6,789 bases of DNA from WTJD01 sp964225175 (GTDB taxonomy: Bacteria > Pseudomonadota > Gammaproteobacteria > Xanthomonadales > SZUA-36), in the NCBI GenBank assembly GCA_964225175.1, contig CAXQNK010000122.1:1-6789 (forward strand). The letters are read 5' to 3'. The first letter of the stretch is position 1, and every line of letters starts with the position of its first letter. Position numbers and translations under genes: made by a program. This document shows positions 1-5,853 of this stretch, one piece after another. The notes beneath the pieces were generated by a model. That model was not told the DNA's origin. It saw only the letters and a list, made by a program, of their open reading frames with translations, and searched no databases.

Positions 1-11
1 CGTTCGTTCAT
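1..11 (-). CDS. lspA: Probable start of lspA (signal peptidase II), cut by window edge
   Basis: An ATG on the minus strand (bases 11-9) is followed by AAC, GAA and an incomplete CG codon, giving Met-Asn-Glu before the window ends. It begins 7 nt after the ileS stop codon on the same strand, the spacing expected for the next gene of an operon. In many gammaproteobacteria lspA, the membrane aspartyl protease that cleaves prolipoprotein signal peptides, directly follows ileS. The identity is inferred almost entirely from that conserved order, because three residues carry no family signal. No strong ribosome binding site is visible, so translation may be coupled to ileS termination. Another gene or a different start codon is possible. 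Confidence 0.4.
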
Positions 12-18
12 ATCGGAC

Positions 19-2847
19 TCAGGCAATTCTGCGGGTTTCACCGGGACCCTCAATGTTGATAATACAACGACCGCACAGTTCAGGATGCGCCTGAGAGTCG
101 CCCACATCAGGGCGTTGATGCCAGCATCGGACACATTTTTCGTCTGAGCAGGCCGTTACTCTGACAGCAATATCTCCGCTGGGCGTGGTCACCCGGGTGG
201 CGTCTTGATGCATTTCACCAAGCGGGTTGAGTTTGGCCTCGGATGTCAAAAGCACGAACCGCAGTTCATCACCCAGCCATGTCAGAGCTTCAGCGATCCC
301 CTCCTCCGCCCAAATCTCCGCCTCGCTGCCAAGCGAGGACCCGACGGTGCCCGCAGCCCTCAGGGTCTCTATGGATTTCGCCACTGCTTCGCGAACGTCA
401 CGAATGACGCGCCAGCGTTTCCGTTCCTCATCATCCTGCAGGTGAAACAGTCCTTCATACCACGTGGACATGAACACGCTGTCAGGGCGCGCGCCGGGGA
501 TTTCCTTCCAGATTTCTTCCGCGGTGTAGCTCAGAACAGGCGCGATCCATCGGGACAGTGCCTCAGTCAGGTGGTACATCGCAGTTTGCGCCGAACGACG
601 CGCGGCACTGTCTCGACCCGTGGTATAGAGTCGGTCCTTCAGAATGTCGAGATAAAACGCACTCATATCCAGCACGCAGAACTGATGAACCGCCTGGTAT
701 ACCTTGAGAAACTCATATTCGGAAAACGCACGCATGACCTCATGCTGAACCCCCGCAGCCCGGTCCACGGCCCAGCGATCAAGAGGCAACATATCCTCTG
801 CGGGCAGGCAGGACTCTGGCTCAAAACCATCCAGGTTGCCCAGTAAGAAGCGAACCGTGTTGCGAATCTTTCGGTAGGCGTCAGAAACACGACCCAGAAT
901 TTCGTCTGAGACCGACATTTCCTGTCGATAATCTGCCGCCGCCACCCACAAACGAAGCACATCAGCCCCGAGGGTGTTCATCACCTGTTGTGGCGCTACG
1001 ACATTACCCAGCGAGTTGGACATTTTGCGCCCGTCTGCATCTACGGTGAAACCATGCGTCAACACCTGGCGGTAAGGGGCCTCGCCATGCATGGCGACGC
1101 TGCTGAGCAAGGAGGACTGAAACCAGCCGCGGTGCTGATCCGAACCTTCAAGGTATATGTCTGCGGGTCGCGACAAGGCGTCCCGGACATCCAGAACGCA
1201 GCGATGGGTCACACCGGAGTCGAACCACACATCAAGAATGTCATTGACTCGCTCGTATTCCCCCGGATCCACTTCAAGCTGTTCAAAGATGTCGTCTTCA
1301 TACCAGATGTCCACGCCGTGTTTTTCAAATAGCACGGCTGTCTTTTCCATGAGCTCTGGCGTGTCTGGATGCAAAGCACCATCGGTGCGGCGTGTCATCA
1401 ACGTGATGGGTACGCCCCAGGTGCGCTGACGGGAAATACACCAGTCCGGACGGGTCGCGATCATACCCTCGATTCGCTCCTTACCCCAATCGGGAATCCA
1501 GCGGACACGATCAATTTCCTGAAGTGCCGTTTCCCGCAGCCCGGATTGCTCCATGGATATAAACCATTGAGGTGTCACCCGAAACGCAGTGGGTGATTTG
1601 TGACGCCAGCAGTGCGGATAACTGTGCTCAAAATCTTCGCTGTGAAGCAAAACCCGACACTCTCTGAGCACATCCATGATGGATTGATTGGCGGCCCATA
1701 CAAATTGCCCGGCAAACAATTCAGTATCCGCAACAAATACGCCATCCCCACCCACAGGATTGAGCACGGGCAGACCATATTGCTGGCCCACCTGGTAGTC
1801 TTCCTGCCCATGCCCCGGTGCGGTGTGCACGGCACCAGTGCCGGCCTCGGTGGTTACGTGCTCTCCGAGGATGACCGGCACCAACCGCTCATAAAAAGGA
1901 TGTCTCAGCTTCAGGTGCTCAAGTGCTGCACCCGCCGAACTCGCCAGCAGCTTCACTGACTCCAGCCCCAAGCGTGCACCCACGGTCTCAACCAGGTCCT
2001 TAGCCAGCACGAGATTCAGTGGCTCGCCTTGCCACTGAACCGCGAGAAGTTGATATTCACATTTTTCATGCAGGGCACCCGCCTGGTTGGCCGGTAAGGT
2101 CCACGGTGTCGTCGTCCAGATGGGTATCCCCGTGCGCCCCCGCAGGACGGGCACGCCAAATGCCCTGAAAACGGCGGATGGCTCTACGGCCTCGAAGAAG
2201 ACGTCTATTGCGGGGGATATTTTGTCCTGGTACTCAATTTCGGCTTCCGCCAAGGCAGAACCGCAGTCGAAACACCAGTTGACAGGTTTGGCGCCCTGGG
2301 CCAGGTGCCCACCCTCGATGATCTTTGCCAAAGCGCGAACCATGTCCGCCTCGTAACGGAAATCCATCGTCACATAGGGATTTTCCCATTCGCCCAACAC
2401 ACCCAGGCGCTTGAAGCCTTCGCGCTGACGATCAATCTGCCGGCGAGCGTACTCCCGGCATTTGTGCCGAAACGCCCGGGCATCAATCTTTTGGCCCACC
2501 TTGCCGTGCTTTTTTTCCACTTGCAGTTCGATAGGCAGACCATGACAGTCCCACCCCGGGACGTAAGGAGAACTGAAGCCCGACAACAGCCTCGACTTTA
2601 CGACAAGGTCTTTTAAGATCTTGTTTACTGCATGGCCGATATGAATATCACCATTGGCATAGGGAGGCCCGTCGTGGAGGACATAGGAGGGCCTGCCCGC
2701 GGTCGCCTCCTGGATGCGGTGATACAAGCCGACGGACTCCCAGGCCTTGAGCATCTGTGGCTCACGATTGGCCAGGTTGGCTTTCATCGGAAAACCGGTT
2801 TTGGGAAGGTTGATCGTATCCTTGTAATTTGCTTTATTGTCGTTCAT
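19..2847 (-). CDS. ileS: Isoleucyl-tRNA synthetase (type 1, zinc-binding)
   Basis: This cytoplasmic class I synthetase attaches isoleucine to tRNA-Ile and hydrolyses mischarged Val-tRNA-Ile. The 942-residue product is close to the 938 residues of the E. coli enzyme. Visible in order are HDGPPYANG followed by HIGH (69-72), GWDCHGLPIE (98-107), the inserted CP1 editing domain with WTTTPWTLPAN (244-254) and GTGAVHTAPGHG...EDY (336-351), RPDWCISRQR (466-475), WFDSG (541-545), LEGSDQHRGWF (566-576), a KMSNS signature (608-612) and a C-terminal zinc cluster, C905-x2-C908 and C925-x2-C928. The Asn at 611 replaces the usual second Lys of KMSKS. I chose the ATG at 2847 because it gives the family N terminus (MNDNKANYKDTINLPKTGFP) and has GGGA five bases upstream. 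An upstream in-frame TTG at 2874 lies inside ribF. The start is 2 nt after the ribF stop, so the genes are probably co-transcribed and translationally coupled. Confidence 0.98.
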   Translation of the reverse strand: MNDNKANYKDTINLPKTGFPMKANLANREPQMLKAWESVGLYHRIQEATAGRPSYVLHDGPPYANGDIHIGHAVNKILKDLVVKSRLLSGFSSPYVPGWDCHGLPIELQVEKKHGKVGQKIDARAFRHKCREYARRQIDRQREGFKRLGVLGEWENPYVTMDFRYEADMVRALAKIIEGGHLAQGAKPVNWCFDCGSALAEAEIEYQDKISPAIDVFFEAVEPSAVFRAFGVPVLRGRTGIPIWTTTPWTLPANQAGALHEKCEYQLLAVQWQGEPLNLVLAKDLVETVGARLGLESVKLLASSAGAALEHLKLRHPFYERLVPVILGEHVTTEAGTGAVHTAPGHGQEDYQVGQQYGLPVLNPVGGDGVFVADTELFAGQFVWAANQSIMDVLRECRVLLHSEDFEHSYPHCWRHKSPTAFRVTPQWFISMEQSGLRETALQEIDRVRWIPDWGKERIEGMIATRPDWCISRQRTWGVPITLMTRRTDGALHPDTPELMEKTAVLFEKHGVDIWYEDDIFEQLEVDPGEYERVNDILDVWFDSGVTHRCVLDVRDALSRPADIYLEGSDQHRGWFQSSLLSSVAMHGEAPYRQVLTHGFTVDADGRKMSNSLGNVVAPQQVMNTLGADVLRLWVAAADYRQEMSVSDEILGRVSDAYRKIRNTVRFLLGNLDGFEPESCLPAEDMLPLDRWAVDRAAGVQHEVMRAFSEYEFLKVYQAVHQFCVLDMSAFYLDILKDRLYTTGRDSAARRSAQTAMYHLTEALSRWIAPVLSYTAEEIWKEIPGARPDSVFMSTWYEGLFHLQDDEERKRWRVIRDVREAVAKSIETLRAAGTVGSSLGSEAEIWAEEGIAEALTWLGDELRFVLLTSEAKLNPLGEMHQDATRVTTPSGDIAVRVTACSDEKCVRCWHQRPDVGDSQAHPELCGRCIINIEGPGETRRIA

Positions 2848-2849
2848 CG

Positions 2850-3791
2850 CTATCCCGCGTATTCCAGTAGGCAACCCAGTATCTGGCGCGCTTTTAGTTC
2901 GTCCTGGCGCATTTGCGCCACCAAGGCATCCATCGAGTCGAAATCAGCCTCGTCCCGCAGTTTTTCAATCATCCTGACTTTCAGCCGTTTTCCATAAAGA
3001 TCCAACTCAAAATCAAAAAGGTGAACCTCCACCAGGAATTCGCCACCGCCCACCGCTGGGCGAACCCCGAGACTGGCCACGCCGTCACGCCATTCTCCGG
3101 ACGTGCCGATGCGCGCCTGCACGGCAAACACACCGGCCACCGGACAAGGCCGCGCAGCCGGTTTTATATTTGCCGTGGGATAACCCAACTGGCGCCCCAT
3201 CTTGGCGCCGTGGAAAACTTTTCCACTCAGGCACCAGGGGCGACCCAACAGTTCTCTCGCATTCTGGAAATCCCCTTCACCAAGGGCCCTGCGCACAGCC
3301 GAACTGGATATGCGCCCCGAGGCAGCCAGGACCTCCGGAACCACCTGTACTTCAAATCCCATCTGCTGGCCAAATTCCTGCAACTGTCCGAGGTCCCCTT
3401 CCCGATTGCGCCCAAAACGGAAATCATCGCCTATCACCACGTGCCGTGCGCACAGTGCGTCGGCGAGTACCGTCTGAGCGAACTCGCGGGCAGACAACGC
3501 CGCCAGGGCCCGATTAAAGCGCAACATCCAGACGAGGTCCATGCCTTCGTTTCGGAAGCGGTCTATTTTCTGTCTCGGACTGCTCAAGCGCGCCGGTGCC
3601 TGCCCCGGACGAAACCACGCCAACGGCAAAGGTTCAAAAGTCACCACAGCGCACTCAAGCGAATCCTCAGCCAATTCCACGCAACGCCGTAACAGCGCCT
3701 GGTGACCTCTGTGCACGCCATCGAAATTACCGATCGTTACAACCGACGCAGGAGACAATGGCGCATTGTTGAGATCGCGATACAGTCGCAT
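2850..3791 (-). CDS. ribF: Bifunctional riboflavin kinase / FAD synthetase
   Basis: RibF phosphorylates riboflavin to FMN and then adenylylates FMN to FAD in the cytoplasm. The 313-residue product matches the usual length of about 310. The N-terminal nucleotidyltransferase domain has GNFDGVHRGH (21-30, containing the HxGH-type motif), FEPLPL (52-57), GDDFRFGRNREGD (121-133) and ISSSAVRRAL (161-170). The C-terminal kinase domain has GRQLGYPTANI (199-209, with the PTAN motif), GVRPAVGG (242-249), the strand EVHLFDFELDLYGK (255-268, where E255 is the likely catalytic Glu) and the terminal KLRDEADFDSMDAL helix. The stretch usually reading ANIGxRPT is ASLGVRPA here, a mild deviation. The ATG has AGGG seven bases upstream. 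The gene follows murJ after 68 bp, and its TAG is separated from the ileS ATG by only two bases. A consensus -10 box in the upstream gap suggests some independent transcription. Confidence 0.97.
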   Translation of the reverse strand: MRLYRDLNNAPLSPASVVTIGNFDGVHRGHQALLRRCVELAEDSLECAVVTFEPLPLAWFRPGQAPARLSSPRQKIDRFRNEGMDLVWMLRFNRALAALSAREFAQTVLADALCARHVVIGDDFRFGRNREGDLGQLQEFGQQMGFEVQVVPEVLAASGRISSSAVRRALGEGDFQNARELLGRPWCLSGKVFHGAKMGRQLGYPTANIKPAARPCPVAGVFAVQARIGTSGEWRDGVASLGVRPAVGGGEFLVEVHLFDFELDLYGKRLKVRMIEKLRDEADFDSMDALVAQMRQDELKARQILGCLLEYAG

Positions 3792-3827
3792 CGGGATGCC
3801 CTGTTCTGGCGGACTTCAAAGCCCGGC

Positions 3828-3833
3828 ATTATA
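3828..3833 (-). promoter_or_regulatory. Candidate -10 box for ribF-ileS in the murJ-ribF gap
   Basis: A perfect TATAAT lies on the minus strand in the 68-bp gap between murJ and ribF, about 37 nt upstream of the ribF ATG. A start point near 3821 would leave a leader of about 30 nt. No convincing -35 box is present. The best I found is CTGAAT (3 of 6 matches to TTGACA) at a 15-bp spacing, so a sigma-70 promoter here would be weak or activator-dependent. I see no terminator in this gap, so read-through from murJ is expected as well. Confidence 0.4.
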
Positions 3834-3859
3834 CCCGCTCAAGCTTGCATTCAGCGTTC

Positions 3860-5419
3860 TTAATGCGATCCCCGGGTGAACTGTGCAGGACGCAATCGGG
3901 CCAACCAGGCGACCGCCGCATAAACAGCCGCGCCCAGCGTGATGTAGACCAGCAGATCCAGTGCCCTGAGCCCCGCCTTCAAGGCCAGCCAAACCTCTAT
4001 ACCGGGCACCCACGTAGCCAGCACCGCTGTCATAACCACACAGGCCAGAACGACGCCCAGCCAGACCTTTGACCAGCCTTCCGATGGCTGATAAGCACCG
4101 CAGCGACGCAAACCGCGGTATAGCAGCGTCGCGTTAATGAATGCTGCCACGGAGCTTGCCAGGGCCAGGCCCGTGTGGGCCCCCGGAAGCTGCGAGAATA
4201 CCATTCCGCCGACAAACAACAGGTTCAGTAACATGTTTGAACCCATTGCCATCAGGCTGTAGCGAACCGGCGTTGATGGATCCTGGCGTGCGTAGTAGCC
4301 CGGCGCCAACACTTTGACCGCGATGAAGGCCGGTAATCCAAGTGCGTAGGCCTTGAGGCTCATGGCGGACATACTGACGTCAGACGCCTCAAAGGCCTGG
4401 TATTGAAACAGGGTTACCAGGATGGGGACTGATAGAACCGCGAGACCCGCTGCTGCCGGCAAGGTAATGAGTACCGCGAGTCGAAGGGCCCAGTCCAGCG
4501 TGGCACTGAAGGCTTCTGCACTTCGTTGCGCATGTTTCCGAGACAGGTTGGGCAGAATCACGGTCGCCAGCGCAATTCCGAATACGCCAAGTGGAAACTC
4601 CAGCAAACGGTCGGAGTAATACAGCCAAGATACACTCCCTGTGACCAGGAAGGTGGCGATGATGCTGTCGAACAGGAGATTAATTTGTGCCGCCGAGGAG
4701 CCGACCAGGGTGGGAACCATCAGCTTGAGAATTCTTCTCACACCACTATGACGCCACCCCCATCGCGGCCTGGGCAGCAAACCGATGCGGGTCAATGCCG
4801 GTAATTGAACCGCCAGCTGTATCACGCCGGCAGCCAGCACGCCCCATGCCAGGGCCATGATGGGAGTCTCCATCCGGGTTGACAAAAGCAATGCGGCTGA
4901 AATCAGGGCAACATTCAACAACACCGGCGTCAGCGCCGGGATCAGGAATCGTTCAAAGGTATTCAGAATGCCCGCAGAGAGTGCGACAAGGGATATCAGG
5001 AGAATGTACGGAAAGGTAATTCTCAACATCTGCGCGGACAAGCCGAATTCATCCCGTCCCTCGAGATACCAGCCCGGGGCGAAAATTGCCAGGATCAGGG
5101 GGGCAAGCAGGACGCCCAGTGCCGTGAGCACCATGAGGACAGCAAGCAGCGCCCCTGCAACATGGTCGAGCAGGTCCTTGAGTGCCTGGCGGTCGTCAGC
5201 GGCCCGATACTCTGAGAGCACCGGCACAAAAGCCAGCGAAAACGACCCCTCCGCGAACAGTCTTCGCATCAGGTTGGGGATACGAAATGCCAGGAAAAAT
5301 GCGTCGGTGTCGCCGCTGGCCCCGAACATTCTTGCGAAAACCATGTCCCGAAGGAAACCAAGTATGCGGGACAAAATCGTGGCCCCGCCCACTGTTGCCG
5401 TGGATTTCAAGAGTTTCAA
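3860..5419 (-). CDS. murJ: Lipid II flippase MurJ (MviN family)
   Basis: MurJ is an inner-membrane MOP-superfamily transporter that flips lipid II to the periplasmic face for peptidoglycan synthesis. The protein is 519 residues (E. coli 511) with many hydrophobic segments, consistent with the usual 14 helices. The N terminus reads LLKSTATVGG...SRILGFLRD...GDTDAFFLAFRIPNLMRRLFAEGSF, typical of the family. No ATG is available: an in-frame TAG at 5468-5470 limits the choice to TTG at 5449, 5419 or 5410. I prefer 5419 because it puts the essential charged residues at E. coli positions R18, R24, D39 and R52, with the R270 equivalent at 271, and because AGGA lies 11 nt upstream. The 5449 start adds ten residues (529 total) and cannot be excluded. 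It heads the leftward operon with ribF, ileS and probably lspA, and is divergent from rpsT. Confidence 0.96.
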   Translation of the reverse strand: MKLLKSTATVGGATILSRILGFLRDMVFARMFGASGDTDAFFLAFRIPNLMRRLFAEGSFSLAFVPVLSEYRAADDRQALKDLLDHVAGALLAVLMVLTALGVLLAPLILAIFAPGWYLEGRDEFGLSAQMLRITFPYILLISLVALSAGILNTFERFLIPALTPVLLNVALISAALLLSTRMETPIMALAWGVLAAGVIQLAVQLPALTRIGLLPRPRWGWRHSGVRRILKLMVPTLVGSSAAQINLLFDSIIATFLVTGSVSWLYYSDRLLEFPLGVFGIALATVILPNLSRKHAQRSAEAFSATLDWALRLAVLITLPAAAGLAVLSVPILVTLFQYQAFEASDVSMSAMSLKAYALGLPAFIAVKVLAPGYYARQDPSTPVRYSLMAMGSNMLLNLLFVGGMVFSQLPGAHTGLALASSVAAFINATLLYRGLRRCGAYQPSEGWSKVWLGVVLACVVMTAVLATWVPGIEVWLALKAGLRALDLLVYITLGAAVYAAVAWLARLRPAQFTRGSH

Positions 5420-5454
5420 ATCTGGATTAATCCTGTCATCCGGACACAATACGT

Positions 5455-5483
5455 TTGACCCAGGGCGCTACAACGAAGATAAT
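5455..5483 (+). promoter_or_regulatory. Strong sigma-70-type promoter of rpsT
   Basis: TTGACC (5455-5460, 5 of 6 matches to TTGACA), a 17-bp spacer and GATAAT (5478-5483, 5 of 6 matches to TATAAT) form a near-consensus promoter pointing into rpsT. The predicted start point is near 5490, giving a leader of about 30 nt. The bases just after the -10 box (ACGCGGC) are GC-rich. This discriminator type is associated with ppGpp-sensitive stable-RNA and ribosomal-protein promoters in E. coli, so stringent control is a reasonable inference. Confidence 0.8.
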
Positions 5484-5507
5484 ACGCGGCTTGCTTTTTC
5501 ACGCTAA
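5479..5507 (-). promoter_or_regulatory. Candidate murJ promoter overlapping the rpsT -10
   Basis: On the minus strand, TATTAT (5484-5479, 5 of 6 matches to TATAAT) overlaps the rpsT -10 box almost completely. Seventeen bases upstream is TTAGCG (5507-5502), a poor -35 match (3 of 6). The predicted start point near 5472 would give a leader of about 22 nt to the 5449 TTG or about 52 nt to the 5419 TTG. Its position in front of murJ in a gap of about 72-102 bp is sensible, but the match is much weaker than for rpsT. A murJ promoter inside rpsT is the alternative. Confidence 0.4.
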
Positions 5508-5510
5508 TTC

Positions 5511-5514
5511 GGAG
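5511..5514 (+). promoter_or_regulatory. rpsT ribosome binding site supporting a TTG start
   Basis: GGAG lies seven bases upstream of the TTG at 5522, ideal spacing for initiation. No in-frame ATG occurs where S20 should begin. Together with the canonical MANS N terminus, this fixes the start at the TTG. Confidence 0.8.
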
Positions 5515-5521
5515 AGTTACC

Positions 5522-5782
5522 TTGGCCAACAGTCTATCAGCACGTAAGCGTGCACGTCAGGCGGAAAAACACCGCATGCGCAATGCGAGCCGCCGTTCAC
5601 ATGTGCGGACCAAAATCAAACAGGTCCTCTCTGCGATCGAGTCCGGTGACAAGAGCGCAGCCGAGGCAGCATACCAGTCCGCAGTGCCTGTCATCGACCG
5701 CTCAGTCGGCATGGGTATCATGCACAGCAATAAAGCTGCGCGGCACAAATCCAGGCTCAATGCCAGGATACGCGCACTGTAA
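5522..5782 (+). CDS. rpsT: 30S ribosomal protein S20
   Basis: S20 is a primary 16S rRNA-binding protein that helps early 30S assembly. The 86-residue, very basic product has the expected length (87 in E. coli). It starts MANSLSARKRARQAEKHRMRN and carries the characteristic GIMHSNKAARHKSRLNARI near its C terminus. The start codon is TTG, as in E. coli rpsT, where the weak UUG start is tied to autoregulation by S20. Whether that control operates here is inference. The gene is monocistronic: it has its own near-consensus promoter, is divergent from murJ, and is followed 25 bp after its stop by a strong hairpin terminator. It faces the convergent obg. Confidence 0.98.
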   Translation: MANSLSARKRARQAEKHRMRNASRRSHVRTKIKQVLSAIESGDKSAAEAAYQSAVPVIDRSVGMGIMHSNKAARHKSRLNARIRAL

Positions 5783-5807
5783 GCTGCGTATCAGCACATT
5801 TAACAAG

Positions 5808-5836
5808 AAAACCCCGCACTCAGTGGGGTTTTTTTT
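5808..5836 (+). terminator. Rho-independent terminator of rpsT, likely bidirectional
   Basis: AAAACCCC (5808-5815) and GGGGTTTT (5825-5832) form an 8-bp perfect stem around a 9-nt loop. A run of eight T (5829-5836) follows on the plus strand, typical of an intrinsic terminator for rpsT. Read on the minus strand, the same hairpin is followed by TTTTCTTGTT, so it can also end transcripts of the convergent obg, whose stop lies 17 bp away. Confidence 0.9.
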
Positions 5837-5853
5837 ATCTCAAAATCAGGACT

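Noticed and set aside
205..846. 213-codon plus-strand open frame opposite ileS
   Set aside because: It is the antisense shadow of conserved IleRS coding sequence, with no recognisable domain, promoter or ribosome binding site.
2848..2874. Nine-codon N-terminal extension of IleRS from a TTG at 2874
   Set aside because: The TTG lies within ribF, and the internal ATG at 2847 gives the normal family N terminus with a better-placed ribosome binding site.
2913..3692. 259-codon plus-strand open frame opposite ribF
   Set aside because: It lies almost wholly inside ribF in antisense. The translated composition is irregular and rich in His, Pro and Arg, without family motifs, while the opposite strand is an intact RibF.
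3792..3859. Possible terminator between murJ and ribF
   Set aside because: The GC-rich partial inverted repeat (AGCGGG / CCGGGCT) does not pair cleanly and has no T-run.
4857..5507. 216-codon plus-strand open frame opposite murJ, running into the rpsT promoter
   Set aside because: Ser/Arg/Ala-rich shadow of the hydrophobic MurJ codons. It would overlap the rpsT promoter and leader, and no homology is recognisable.
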